64,000 bases of DNA from Prinsepia uniflora (GCA_032719365.1 CM064870.1:28103066-28167065), one strand, 5' to 3'; numbered from the stretch's first letter, positions 22,707 to 36,172 are shown. Notes: generated from the sequence alone by a model not told the origin. A program made the numbers and translations.

Positions 22707-24393
22707 TGTAACGACCCATCCTAAATTCTGAGATTAGATTAGTGACTAATGACGGATTAGCGAGGCTAATCGGGAATTAGCAGAGGATTAACGGACGTTC
22801 ATGGTGAAATTACGATTTTACCCCTAAATGAGTACAAAAAGATAACTTTTGACTCGGAAAGTTCGATGGTAGAAGGCCGAGGACCTTTACGTAGATTGAG
22901 TAGATACGAGTTCGTAGACATGCGGCACGTCGAATTCGAACATTTGACGGAAAAGTTACGATTCACGGAAGATTTGAGGTATTATTCACAGTGGTACGTT
23001 TTACGAGACAAAAATGGAGTTTTGTCCTGAGTGGGGCCTAGATATTTTCCCCAAGCCCAATGGATGAGTGACAAGTGTCACCCATCCATTGCTTCCCTTA
23101 CACAGACGCATGCAACCACCCCCCTCTGTGTTCATTCGATCGACCAAACCCAAACCCAGTTAACCCCAAATCCAAACCTTTCTCATCTGCATCCATCTGA
23201 GGCCAAGAGAGGAGCTGAGGGTAAGTAATGGACCAAGGGAGACGGTGGCAGGACGGCGGAGGAAACCTCGGGATAAAGGTAAAACTCGACCCCCTGTACA
23301 TTTCGAATTTCAAATTCGAGTTTTGGACGTTTAGGAGGTTAGATGTTGATTAGGATAGGTTTAGGAGGTTGGTAGGAAGCTTAGGAGAAGGTTTTGGGGG
23401 CTGAGGACGGCTGAGAAAGCCCGGACCGACGACTGGAGAGTTTTCGGTGGCTACCCACCGAATTCAAATTTTGGCCAAGTGAACTCAAACCGATCCTCCC
23501 AATCAGTTTTTAGGGATCCTAGGAACCTATTGGGACCCTTAGGTTGAAGTTTGGACCCCTAGAAGTGCCCTGAACCAAGGTTGAAAGTTTGGGTTCAAAA
23601 TGGTTTTTAGAACCAATAGGTTTTAGGCTTGGTTTCTAGGTTTTGAGGACATGGTTAGGTTGGAAATAAAGAAAGGAAGCCATAGAAGTTGGAATGGACG
23701 AAAAAGGATGAAAAATGAACAAGATATGGCCTTGGATCGGTCACACCGGTCTAAGCGGACCGGGTTGCAGATCAGACCGGACTGGCTAGTTCGGATTAGC
23801 CTGGCCGAAGGTTGAAGACGACACTGTTCCAGCGCGTGGGCTTTACGTACAGGAACGTCAGGCAGTGTGTGAGGGCACGTGAGGCCTCTTATGGGGAAGG
23901 TTCCAACATGTGAAATCATCTATTCGATGTAACGAACATTTTGGGACTGGTTTCGTGTCAATCAGACATCGTTTCGATATAGTTCAAGATTTTCAAAGGT
24001 TTAGGATCAGGATTAAAAATAGTTAAAAATTTCAGAAAATTACGGAGCTTTAGTGAGGTGTTATTTAAGTAGTTAGTAACCTTCTATTACGATTTGGACA
24101 GGTTTGGAAGTCCCAGCGACGGCGATTGGCCTGGGAGCAGCGTATGGCACGCTTATCGAGGCGGCAGCTCGGACGGTCTATGAGTGGACCATGTTTTCTA
24201 AATTGATGCATGCATAAATATTTTATATATGTTTTAATACATGTTTTGCGATGCCATGAATTCTTTTGTGTGTGTTTATGTATTTACACGTATTTCGAGG
24301 TTTTCTGCTTTATACGGTGTTTATACGTGTTTGTCGTTTTGATTTAAGTAAATGGTTTTGGTTTTGGAAATATGAAATCGGGCATGAGACCCA
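22707..24393 (+). repeat. E3 5' LTR remnant (3' third deleted)
   Basis: It starts TGTAACGACCCATCC and matches the E3 3' LTR piece 29712-30959 plus 34077-34557. After 'gggcatgagaccca' it joins internal-domain sequence directly. Compared with the 3' LTR, about 1.2 kb of LTR, the PBS and the internal start are lost. The conserved hairpin is at 23062-23087 with one changed arm base. Confidence 0.8.
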
Positions 24394-26342
24394 TGCTTTG
24401 GTGTGTCAAATCCAGGAAGGATGTCGACTGGCAGGAGATGCCCGAAGTAGTTGTAGTGTAGCATGATAGGATGCGATTGCGACTTGTAGCGGTTGTGTAT
24501 GCTTAGGCACGGAGTATGGCCAAGTTCTTGCGGAGGCCAGGGACTAGGAGCCGTAGAGTCACGAGAGGATGAAATCCTCAGATTGTGGTTACTAGTTGTT
24601 TGGACACCAGTAACGGAGTATGACAACTTTTTGAAGTCGAGCACGAGTGGTCACTCGAGATGGACGTGCTGCAGAGAGCAGCCGGGTTCGCAATAACCCT
24701 AGTCGGTGATTGATTGGACGAGTGACTAGGAGAGTGGTACTTGTCGACCAGATCTTGAGGTGGACTGATCGATGGATGCTGTGTGTTGAGCGGTTGGTGC
24801 CGGTGGTTAGTTGACTGCTTAGGTTCGGAGTCTCAGTGGTGTTGTACGTGGGTTGTGTCGGTACGAGCTCGTGGTAGGTACCACCATCGATGCTGGATTT
24901 GTTGTTGGTTGTTGAGAATCAGGGGACATTCGGGGAATGTTCATCTTCTGGCATGGATTTTTGGAATGGTGGTACCTAGAGTCGTGGGGTACGAGTGAAG
25001 TAGAGCCCTCCGACCCGAGCAGAGATAAGTGACGATTGCTCGGTTTAAGAAAGGCTTAGGATTGGTTTGATTCGCACTCTGTGGGGCGGTGATGCGCTCA
25101 TGGTTAGTTTCTACCACTATACGACGATGAGGATTTGTCGACTAGTGTAGATTCTTGGGAATTGTGATGGTGATAGTTTTGGTTGACTGCAGTTGACCAT
25201 ACCTCCTGAGCATCGTGTACGCTAGTTTGAGGAGAAATCTGATGGTGAGAAATAGAGTGGGTCATTACAGTAGTTATCGGCAGTTGTCGTTGGTCTAAAA
25301 AGTTGGAAAAAGTCGAAGAGAATCTATGAAAGTGTTTAGTTCGGAAGGAATGGACTAAGCATTACAGTAATTATCAGAGAAAACTCTTAGTCAGAGAAGG
25401 AGGACTTAGCTTTTCCCACTAGCTCAGTAATTGGAAAAGTTAGGTATACTTCCAAAATGGTTGCAACTACTCTCGATTCCGAAGTTGATGAAGGAGACTT
25501 CTTGTTTTCTGCTCTTTAGCAGATGGTGCCGGGTGCTGGAGGATGACATATGATAAACTTTGATGTCATCATCTTGGATTCTCCTTTAATTTTCCCTAGG
25601 TAGGATGACGAGGATTGATATGACAGCTAAAGAGTTCAAAGAGGGTGTAGGAACCGAACACCTAGGGTGTGGGTCAAATTTGAGTGATTTGAAGAGCAAA
25701 AAGTATTTAGCGTCACTGGATGTGACAAGTGAGTGCCCGAGGTGAGTGAGATCGAGTCGTGTGGTAACGATCAGGATGATCAAGACGACTGTGAAGAGAG
25801 TAGACCGAGGTCTGGTCGTTATTGGAGTGAATTGCTTGACTGATTATGCTAAGCTAGGCGCATAGGAGAATAGTATTGTGAAACTCTTGAAGGATCCCTT
25901 AGCATGTTGGTGAGATGACAAGACAAAGATTGGATATGTAGAGAGTGTAGCTGTACTGTCTTGTTCATGGAGAGACGGTAGCGAGATTCGGAATGGTGTG
26001 TCTTGGTAGGCGTGGTTTGAATAGACCACATTGGTTGGCGTGAGTGCCTGACACTAAGCGAGACTGGCATGCTGGTGTACAGAAAGAACATGGGTACAGG
26101 AAATCAAATTGGAAAATTGGCCCACATTCCTAGTTGGAGTCAGTTGCTTTGCGAAGCGACTCCTCTGTGACAAGGGAACCCATTAGTGCAAAGTTTTTTC
26201 TCTCCTGAGACAAGTATTCGATTTAGGATCCTATATACACCCTGAATGAGTAAGTTGTCGATTGCAGGTCGACAGGACTAGTCTTACGATAGTTAGGGAC
26301 TCGAGAGCGAGTCGGGATCAGAGTAGCGCAACGGAAGCGTAG
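24394..26342 (+). mobile_element. E3 internal domain, left part, non-coding
   Basis: No frame above about 110 codons and no retroviral domain is recognisable. The sequence is GT-rich on the plus strand like the other LARD internal domains. It ends at the target site CGTAG of solo LTR C. Confidence 0.6.
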
Positions 26343-29116
26343 TGACAGGACCCACCCCGATTATCGCCTCGATAATCGGGAAGAATCTTGCTCTCGTCTG
26401 ACAACCGAACACAAACGACCAAAATGACTAGATAATTACATCACATACATTGTCAGACCAGGGAGAACGTATGATACAACCAACTGTACAACAAGACAAC
26501 AGTATCACAGAGCATAGTTACAATACAAGATAAGGATGAAACCCTACTTTGTGAGGTAATTACACCCGCAACGGGAAAACTTTATGCCTCTGCCTCTGCC
26601 TCTGCCTCTGTCTCGGCGTTAGCCCCTAAAACTCGTACCACGACCTGGAGGGTATTAAAACATCAAAGTGTGAGTGGACTAAAACAAATGGTTATGGAAA
26701 ACAGTTTTAATGAAATCAGGGTTCACCCTCCATTTTCAAAACATGCATGCATAACTAAGTATCTGAAAACACTTATATGAACCGTATGGAAACTGTTACA
26801 GAAGACAACCATAAAATCATGTAAAACCTAATGTAACACCAACAAACCAAACCTGCTGGATCTATCCGAGTCTTTAAACTCATATATCAGGCCTTCCCAG
26901 GATATCAACGAGTCTTTAAACTCAAAACACAATCAATAGGCCTCGGGGGACATCACAATAACCGAGTCTTTAAAGTCAACATATTTCAATCAAGGGCCTT
27001 CCCCTGTCATCAATTAACCGGGTCTTTAAACCCAAAACCAGATCCAGTAATAGTATCGGGTCTTTAAACCCAAAACCATGTGTAATTCACAACAAATCTA
27101 GAATCCATCTTAATCCAATTTCCAAAACCAGATCCGACATCGCATTTTATCAAAATGGGTCTCGTGCCCGAACTCACTTTCAAATCCCAAATCATACTCA
27201 CAAATCATAATCAAAACATCCTTAAAACATGATATGCACAAACCATATAAAATCATTCATCAAACAATTATCAAAGCATAGGAGAAACCATAGTCTCAAA
27301 ATACGTGAAATGCGATAAATCACATCAAAAAGGCGTGCAATCACGTAAAGCAGGAATGTCATAATCATAAACATAAAATAATATATAGAAACATAAACGA
27401 GTAAGTAAAAACAGTTATGCATGCTCGGTTAGAAAAAAAAAATGTCCACTCACGAAGTTTGAACGCGTCAATCACGTCTCGTACGCTCCTCGGTTGCCTT
27501 AGGAATGTTCTGGCCTGTCAAAGATCACAATTTTGGGTCACAAATACTTTCATTAAGCTTACATAAATTTCCCTATTTTTTTTTGGGATTTTTCAACGTA
27601 ATTAAATTAAAATCCTAAACCTTCTAACACTCAAAACTATCCCGATACAACGTCCGATCGACTCGAAACTTGTCTCAAAATGTTCGTTACATTGAAAGGA
27701 TAAAATCACATATTGACCTTGACTGGAGATACTACCTCACGCTCCCTCACGCGCCGCCCAAAGTGGCTGCGCGTGAAAACCACGCGCCCTGCACAGGAAC
27801 GCTACAGTGTCGTCTTCTTCACCCGTATTTCTACTAAATATGTTACGAACCCGCGACACGACCCGGTTTAATCTCCTTCAATTCCAGCTTATTTCTTTCA
27901 ATTCTTCCACCGAAATCCATCTATTCTAACTCAATTTAAGTTCTCCATCATTAATTACACAAATCAAGCTCTTAATCCATCACTTCTCCAACGAACATGC
28001 AAACGGTTTTAAATTTCTAATCTCACTCAATTCGACTTAGTTTTCTAATTAATTGATACAGAAGCATCTTAAGACTGAAATGAACGTCCTACAATAATCA
28101 ATTGCTACCATTCACGATCACATTTGGTGTTTGCAGGTATTGGGTTCTCATCGGATTTGATGGTAGTTAGGTCGATGGCAAGGGAAGAGAACGATAATCG
28201 GTTCGTCTGAGATGAATGGGATGATTCTCAAGGTGTCAGTACAGTGTGGCACGGGTTGTCCAGAGAGGAACACATAGGTTTGTTCTAGAACTCTCTTGAG
28301 ATATTGATTAGTGCACAAATCCTTACTTGTAGGTACTCGTACTCAACCTCGAATTTTTCAAGAAATTGGAACTTCAGTTCTTGGCCGAAACACGATCAAA
28401 CTCCTTCGATTTTTGTGTGGTTGAAGTCGAAATGAGCTCAGGAAGCTATTTTTAATCTCTGTTTGGCTCCTTTCAACTCACAAATTAACATTCAAATTTT
28501 CCCTCCATTTTCCCAGTTTTCACGATTTTGGGTTTCTTCTTCTCTCTAGTTCTCAGTTTTCCTTTCAATTTTGATTCCTCAATTCACTCCAATGTCTCTG
28601 TTTTCTCTCAGTCCCTCACAACAGTGTTATTGAAGTTTCCAGTCTCTCTGTGTCTTTATTTTTCACTCACTGAATAAATCAATTCAAAGCACACGATGCT
28701 CTGTTCTCCAAACAGCACAAACCTCACACCTGTGCACCCACTCAGCCCAACCAAGCCACTAATTCGTCCTCTCTTAGTGACAATTGTCACTTAATTAGTT
28801 AAACAACTAAATTAAACTATCCACTATGGCTGATTCAATTTTCACCATCCAAATTACCATTTTACCCTTCCTTCACACAATTACCAAAATGCCCTTCCTC
28901 GTTCTAGAATCATAACTTGTTCATCCGAAGTCCGATTTCAGCGTGTCGCCTATCTACGGACTCAGGGAATCGAGACCTACCTAATGGTCCTTGAATTTTG
29001 TGAAAAACACGCATCACGTAAAAAGTCAACTTTGACCTCACTATTTACAAGGGCAAAAACGTCATTTTATATATTATTTTATAAATTTACATTCTTTGAG
29101 TTTCCAGGGCATTACA
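26343..29116 (-). mobile_element. Solo LTR C, antisense, nested in E3 internal domain
   Basis: It is 2774 bp, flanked by CGTAG (26338-26342) and CGCAG (29117-29121), a duplication with one later change. On the minus strand it starts TGTAATGCCCTGG and ends GGGTCCTGTCA. It shares GAGTCTTTAAACTC-type units (about 26865-27070) and the GC-rich block (27741-27800) with solo LTR B, so it is the same subfamily. Confidence 0.88.
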
Positions 29117-29711
29117 CGCAGTGGAGCTGAGAGTTGTGGGCTGGTCACGAAGGTCGTGACATATCGTGGTATTGGATTAATCGGTATCCGATGTGTTTGG
29201 ATTGATGTGGATTGATGGGACTCTAAGGGGAGTCAGTTTGAGAAAATGAGAGTTGACTTGTGAGTATCGAGGTCGTTTGAACCTGCAGCACTGGTTTGAA
29301 TATGGTAGGAAAAGTGCGTTTCTTGCCATTGTGGTGGCAGAATCTAGTGGATGTTGACGGATCGGATGCTATATAGGATATCAGTTTCGGTTGTCAGACA
29401 AGAAGAACCGTAAGGCTGAAAAGCCTATTTGATGTCGACTTAGTAGGTTTAACCTGTCGGAGTGAGTGACAGGCTAGATCGACAAGTAACGGCGTCTCGA
29501 GTGAGACTTACGAACCGACAGGTAGTTCTCGAGAGTGAGTTGGAGCTTTGGAAGCTCTGGTGGTAGTGCATACCGACGAGTACGGGGCTTCTAGCGGACG
29601 TGTATGGTTACACGAGAACGCCCGAGTAGAGGGACGTATTGGATTCCAGAGTTGGTTGTGGAATTAGGTCGGTTTGAATTTCGAGGAGGAAATTATTTAA
29701 GGAGGGGAGGT
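29117..29711 (+). mobile_element. E3 internal domain, right part, with pol tail relic and PPT
   Basis: After the CGCAG target copy the internal domain continues to the polypurine tract. Codons 29677-29700 read N-F-E-E-E-I-I-stop, the E3 version of the relic tail. No other coding signal is seen. Confidence 0.6.
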
Positions 29712-30959
29712 TGTAACGACCCGTCCTGAATTTCGAGATTAGATTAATGACTAATGATGGATTAGCAAGGCTAATCGGGGATTAGCAGAGGATTAACGGA
29801 TGTTCAGGGCGAAATTATGATTTTACCCCTAAACGAGGGTAAAAAGTTGACTTTTGACCCAGGAAGTCCGATGGCCGAGGGCTGAGACCGTTACGGAGAT
29901 CAGGTCGATACGAGTCCGTAGACATGCAGCACGTAGAATTCGGACATTCGACGGAAAAGTTACGGTTCACGGAAGATTTGAGGTACTATTTATGATGGTA
30001 CGTTTTACGAGACAAAAGTGGACTTTTCACCTGAGTGAGGTCCAGATCTTTTCCCCAGGCCCAATGGATGAGTGACAAGTGTCACCCATCTATTGCTTCC
30101 CTTACACAGACACATGCAACCACCCCCTCTGTGTTCATTCGATCGACCAAACCCAAACCCAGTTAACCCCAAATCCAAACCCTTCCCATGTGCATCCATA
30201 TGAGGCTAGGAGAGGAGTTGAAGGTGAGTAATGGACCAAGGGAGACGGTGGCAGGACGGCCAGCCGCCGTGGACGGTGGCAGAACGGCCAACCGCCGTGG
30301 ACGGCGGAGGAAACTGCGGGAAAAAGGTAAAACTCGACCCCCTGTACATTTCGAATTTCAAATTCGGGTATTGGACATTTAGGAGGTTAGATGTTTATTA
30401 GGATAGGTTTAGGAGGTTGGTAGGAAGCTTAGGAGAAGGTTTTGGGGGCTGAGGACGCCTGAGAAAGCCCAGAATGGCGGTTGGAGAGTTTTCGGTGGCT
30501 ACCCACTGAATTCAAATTCCGGACAAATTAACCCAAACCGATCCTCCCAATCTATTTTTAAGGATCATATAAACCTATTGGGACCCTTAGGTTGAAGTTT
30601 GGACCCCTAGAAGTGCCCTGAACCAAGGTTGAAAGTTTGGGTTCAAAATGTTTTTCAGAACCAATAGGTTTTAGGCTTGGTTTTTAGGTTTTGAGGACAT
30701 GGTTAGGTTGGAAATGAAGAAAGGAAGCCATAGGAGTTGGAATGGACGAAAAAGGATGAAAAATGAAGAAGATATGGCCTCGGACCGGTCACGTCGGTCC
30801 AGGTGGACCGGGTTGCAGATCGGACCGGACCGGCCAATTCGGACTGGCCTGGCGGAAGGTTGAAGACGACACTGTTTTGGCGCGTGGGCTTCACACGTAG
30901 GAACTTCAGGTCGCGCGTGGGGGCATGTGAGGCCTCTTTTGGGGAAGGTTTCAACATGT

Positions 30960-33900
30960 TGATAGGGCCCGTCCCAAATCCCCCGGGATTAACATGGGAT
31001 GTGCCTGCTCCCGTCTGACACTTCGTGTCAGACCAGGGATAATTCCGTCTCTAGCCCTCACCGGGGCTTCCAGAGTACGCAAGGATCGTAGGAGGAGTGT
31101 GATGTCTCAGTCTCTGCTACAGCCCATATCCGCGATCAACCTGAAGGGCATTCAAAACATCAAAAGTCGTGAATGGATAAAATAAATAATTTAATAAAAA
31201 CATTTCATCAAAAGATAGATTTATGCCTTTCACTAAAAATATGCATGCATTTGAAAACCGTTAATCAAAAATTTCACAAAACCATTAGGGCCTTGGCCCA
31301 AAACGTAAATCAAATCATATGGGAACTCAGCCCAAACCAGTTTCTGTAGGGACTTAGCCCAAAACCATTCTCAGTGAAATACCAAAACATAGCATACGGG
31401 GTCTCCACCCCAAAGCACTTTCTAAAACATGGAACACGGGGTCTCCGCCCCCAAATCACTTTCCATAAGAACCTCATACGTATACGCATATGTATAACCC
31501 ATCCTCGGCACTTCCGAGAAGATGTCAACTCGGGGCACACAGCCCCTAGGGAACACATCTCCGATATATGTCACGATTCATCTCTATACTAGTGTGCACA
31601 CTACTCGGGGTCTCACTCCGAGTCTACCCGTAGGAATTCTCTGTCTGGGAGGCTCTATCTCTGGATCTAGTCCGAGCATCTATTCGGAATCTGTTCCAGG
31701 ACCACATCATAACTTCAACTCCTAGAATGGGCTCCCTATGGGGATACCTATTCTAGTCTGTGGATCGTGAATCTCCAAGTCGACGGCTGGAGGAGACCAA
31801 ATAAATCATATGGAGAGTTTAAATATTTTCAAATCATTTCCTTTCTCAAAACATATTTCCAACTGGGTCTCATACCCGATTGATCTCAACAAGTCAACTG
31901 GGTCTCATACCCGATTCATCTCAACAGGATTCCTCGAATCCGATTCAAATCAATTTCACAACCCTCGGCCTAAATCCACAGTTCAACAGGGTCTCATGCC
32001 CGAATTCTCATTTCATAAACCGAACTGGGACTCAAGCCCGATTTCACAGTCAATAGGGCCTCAAGCCCGATACCGCAATAACGGGGCCTCGAGCCCGATT
32101 TCACAACTAACGGGGCCTCGAGCCCGATACCATAAATCAACGGGGCTTCGAGCTCGATTTCACAATCAACGGGGCCTTAAGCACAATTTCACAACCAACA
32201 GGGCCTCAAACCCAATATTACCACCAACTGGGCCTCAAGCCCTAATTCATAAACCAACGGTGCCCTCGGCCCGATCGTATAATTCAAATGGGCCTCCCGT
32301 CCGATTTCTCATCAAATCAAATGGAATCTAAGTCCGAGAGTTTCCAATCAAATGGGTCTCATGCCCGATTTCATTTTTCCAAAACCAAAACCCATTCATT
32401 AAACCCTCATTGAAAATCTCGCACGTATAAGCATCATATAAAATTGGAAATCTCGAAATACGTGCAAATACGTAAATCCTAGAATACCACAAACAAATGC
32501 ACTCATGGCTTCACAAAACATGTTCTAAAACAATTATAAAACATTTATGCATGCATCAGTTTAGAAAGAAAGGTCCACTCACAGACCGTCCAAACCGCAC
32601 CTCTATATGCGTGCCATACGCCCTTCTTGGGCCAATCATGGTCTTTGGGACCCCCGAACCTGTCCAAATCGTAATAGAAGGTTACTAACTACTTAAATAA
32701 CCCTTCACTAAAGCTCCGTACTTTTTAGAAATTTTTAACTATTTTTAAATGCGCTCTGAAACCTTCGGACATCCCGAACTATATCGAAACGATGTCCGAT
32801 CGACTCGAAACTAGTCCCAAATGTTCGTTACATCGAATAGATAAAATTACATGTTGGAACTTTCCCCAAAAGATGGCTCACGCGCCCACATGCACCGCCC
32901 AAAGGGGCTGCGCGTGGAAGCCACGCGCCACACTGTAGATTGTCTTCAACCCAGCATGAACCTGGCCCGGCCGGTTCGGTCCTGTACAGCCGGCCTACCT
33001 GGATCGGCGTGACCGGTCCAAGGCCCTCCTTCTCTCATTTTTCGTCCAATCTCTTCCTTTTTGATTCCATTCTTCCTATTTCAAGGTTTCTATCATTTCC
33101 TATCAAGAAACACAAGAAGAAACGTCTAAAACCTAACGGTTTAATTTCTTCCCTCACTGTTCAAACTCCCCGATCATCCCTTGGGTTGTTCAGCCCCTCA
33201 CAGCCCTCAAAATAGTCCCTACTCACTCCTAACAGCCTAATAATCATCTCCCAATCATCCAAAATTATCTATAACGTCAAAATCGAAATTAATGGAAATT
33301 TGGGTCTAACCGGGTAATCGGTTTTACCTCGGTTTCCAGGGCCCTTGCCGCCGTGCACGGCGGTCCTGCCTTCATCAGCCACCTTCAGTCTCTCTATATG
33401 TTCCTCTTTCTCAGTCCAGCAGCTCGGATTGAAAATGGTTGATGGATGGGTTTGGATAAGATCGGGTTTGTGTGTTTGGTATGCACGAACAAGCAAAAAG
33501 GGTGATATGAATGAACTAATTTGGGTGGGAAATGGATGGATGACAAGTGCCATTCATCCATTGGGCCTGCCCCAAAATATCTGGGCCCACATAATTCCAA
33601 AAGGCATCTGTCTCGTAAAACGTGCAATAGTTCTTTCGAACTTCCGTGAACCGTAACTTTCCCGTCGAATGTCCGAATTCGACGTGCCGCCTGTCTACGG
33701 ATTTGTATCGACGCAATCTACGTAACGGTCCTCGACCCTTGACCATTGGACCTCCTGGGTCAAAAGTCAACTGTTTGTCCCTTTTCAACCAATTTACCAA
33801 AATACCCCCGAACTTCCGAACGTCATAACTTCTTCTTCGAACGTCGGAATCAGGCGTGCCACCTGTCTATGAACTTGTGACTTCCCGAACTACATCACCA

Positions 33901-34076
33901 TCATTGGCCAAAGTCCATTTGACCGCCTGAACGAAGAGTCAACGTTTAGCCCATTCCAAGGGCAAAATCGTCATTTCGCCCCGTTCGTCCGAAAGTACCC
34001 CACTAATCACCGATTTATCACACAAATTCGTCATTAATTCTTAATTAATCCTGATAATTCGGGACGGGTCGTTACA
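30960..34076 (-). mobile_element. Solo LTR D, antisense, nested in E3 3' LTR
   Basis: It is 3117 bp. On the minus strand it starts TGTAACGACCCGTCCCGAAT and ends near GGGCCCTATCA. The left flank is CATGT. On the right the LTR end GTTACA and a CATGT copy share one CA, as if one CA of CACATGTG had slipped out. A long array of about 30-bp units with GGGCCTCGAGCCCGA-like palindromic cores occupies 31855-32370, and the GC-rich block is at 32878-32935. Confidence 0.88.
31855..32370. repeat. Array of about 17 palindromic units in solo LTR D
   Basis: Units of about 30 bp have the form 'gggcctcgagcccgatttca' plus spacer, with variants GGGTCTCATACCCGA and GGGACTCAAGCCCGA. Each has self-complementary GGGC..GCCC arms around an XhoI-like CTCGAG or degenerate core. 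The open frame 31810-32331 is a by-product of this periodicity. It is not a CRISPR array: units vary, and 'spacers' are short, AT-rich and similar to one another. Confidence 0.8.
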
Positions 34077-36105
34077 TGTGAAATCATCTATTCGATGTAA
34101 CGAACATTTTGGGACTAATTTCGTGTCAATCGGATATCGTTTCGATATAGTTCGGGACGTCCGAAGGTTTAGGATCGGGATTAAAAATAGTTAAAAATTC
34201 CAGAAAATTACGGGGCATTAGTGAGGGGTTATTTAAGTAGTTAGTAACCCTCTATTACGATTTGGACAAGTTTGGAAGTCCCGGTGAAGGTGATTGGCCC
34301 GGGAGCAGCGTATGGCACGCGTATCGAGGTGGCAGCTTGGACGGTCTGTGAGTGGACCTTTTTTCTATATTGATGTCTGCATGAATGTTTTATATATGTT
34401 TTAATACATATTTTGTGATGCCATGAGTACATTTGTGCGTGTTTACATATTTTCACGTATTTCGAGGTTTTTTGCTTTATACGGTGTTTATACATGTTTG
34501 TCGTTTCGATTTAAGTAAATGGTTTTAGTTTTGGAAATATGAAATCGGGCATGATACCCATTTGGTTTCGTCTCGGGCATATGGACCTATTGATAACCTA
34601 CGAGTCTGAGTCGTGGTCGCGGCGAGTGCTGTGTGCACGGCGACGGACGATATGACGCTCACGTTCAGACTGGGATATGTTCCTTCTGGAGAGGTCATGA
34701 TGCATGTCCCATTGTCAAGTAGCCACTAGAGGCTCAACTTCGAAGTGCTGACGGTTCAGGATATCGATCAGTGATGAGTGCACCATGATCTAGAGGTGGT
34801 CGCGTCGGTTGATATGTTCACGGCGACACACCAGGATTGAGAGCGGTCCTGGACGGATAGTTGCACACATCACTATGATTGGAATCGTGACTAACCTTGA
34901 GATATCGGGCACGATGCCCAGTTGAGTCATGAGTTCAGGATTGAGGCCCAGTTGGTACGAATATGATTTCGGATCGGGGACCCTAAATGGATTTTCTGGT
35001 TCATGAAGGTTTATGGGGACCGGGCATGAATCCTTTGAAAAGTTTTATGGATGATTTCATATAGATTTTCATATACCATCCTTATTTTATGGATAGTTTC
35101 CTCCGGGGAGGGTCGTTGGCCTGGGTGGACCCGGAGTAGTCACGGAGCACTAACTAAGTGGAGTCGCCCCCGTTGGGTAACTTACTCTCAAGAAGGCTTA
35201 TGGATTATAACCCATAGGGAGGGTCATTGATCTACGGACATTGACTTGGGTGGACCCTGGGAGACTTGAGATTTGAGACCCTGGGTACCACGCGTGTAGC
35301 TTTAGAATTCGTGACAGGATTGGTTATATGTTATATGATCGTCTGGTTTTGGGCTTAGTCCCACATGAATTTGGGCAATGGCCCGTATGATTGGTTTCAT
35401 TTAAGATTTTGGGCCAAGGCCCTAGTGGTCTGGTAAATGTTTTTCGAATGCATGCATGCTTTTTAGTGAAGGGTATAAATGTCTTTTCGTGAAAATGTTT
35501 TTATAAATTATTTGTTTTGTCCACTCACCGCTTTTAAATGTTTTGACTGCCCTTCAGATTGATCACGGATGCGGGCTGTAGTAGAGACCGAGATATCACA
35601 TTCCTCCTCCGGATCCTAGCGTACTCTGAAGCCCTGAGTGAGCTAAGGTCGGAATTTCCCTTGACTCACACTCCGTGTCAGACGGGATCAGGCATGTCCC
35701 GCGTTAATCCTGGGGGGATTGGGATGGGTCCTGAAAAATTAGGGGTACAAAGAGATGCACAATTTCAAGAACACCATTTGAAGGAAACCCTCTCTCACAC
35801 ACTTGTTTTGCTACCTACACTATAGCACTCAACACTCTCAATTTGCAGTGGAAGCTCTTCATTCTCATTTTGGAGTGGGCACTCTTCACTCTCTACTTGG
35901 AAGAAGATTTTTCTCTTGGATGAGATTGATGGAATGATCGAATGACTTCTCCTTATGTAAGACCCGTGTCCTGGAGGGAACGGTGAACAATCTCACATTC
36001 TTGCGAGTGGGAATGGTCTGGGAGAGGATGGTAGTTTGCCTTAAAGGTGTAGGCATACACCTATTTAGCACTAGGCCTTTTGGGAGCTCAAGTGGCTTTG
36101 GGGGG

Positions 36106-36172
36106 GATTGGAACCCCAAAGTTAAGCAAGTTGAGGCTGGTGCAATTCCATGATGGGTGACCCCCTGGGAAG
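36106..36172 (+). promoter_or_regulatory. 5S rRNA-like pol III promoter block, Cassandra LTR1
   Basis: It contains AAAGTTAAGC (box A region, 36118-36127) and GATGGGTGACCCCCTGGGAAG-like sequence (box C region, about 36152-36172), with spacing close to that of plant 5S genes. The block is a remnant promoter inside an LTR, not a 5S gene. Confidence 0.85.

Larger units (their letters stand above)
22707..35736 (+). mobile_element. E3: long-LTR element with damaged 5' LTR and two nested solo LTRs
   Basis: E3 is bounded by AATTA (22702-22706 and 35737-35741). It has a 5' LTR remnant 22707 to about 24393, internal domain to 29711 with solo LTR C inside, a polypurine tract AAGGAGGGGAGG (29699-29710), and a 3' LTR from 29712 with solo LTR D inside. 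The LTRs are clearly more diverged than those of E1 or E2, so it is older. The last bases of the 3' LTR are CTGAAA where relatives have CTGTCA. No PBS remains and there is no coding region beyond the pol tail relic. Confidence 0.88.
29712..35736 (+). repeat. E3 3' LTR, split at 30960-34076
   Basis: Parts 29712-30959 and 34077-35736 form about 2.9 kb, from TGTAACGACCCGTCC to GGGTCCTGAAA. The hairpin lies at 30066-30091. A run of CGGACCGG, GACCGG and CCGGTC units occupies 30780-30850, the position where the E0 LTR has its TGACGTCA array. Confidence 0.87.

Noticed and set aside
31810..32331. 173-codon plus-strand frame
   Set aside because: It is generated by the 30-bp periodic palindrome array of antisense solo LTR D. 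The translation is a degenerate repeat (GPQARY, GLRARF) without family similarity, and the LTR's sense strand is the other one.
31855..32370. CRISPR-like regular repeats
   Set aside because: This is a plant nuclear LTR. Repeat units are variable and palindromic, intervals are short and similar, and no cas-like gene exists.
36106..36172. 5S rRNA gene
   Set aside because: Only the internal promoter portion matches, and it is inside a Cassandra LTR that occurs twice with target duplications around the whole element.
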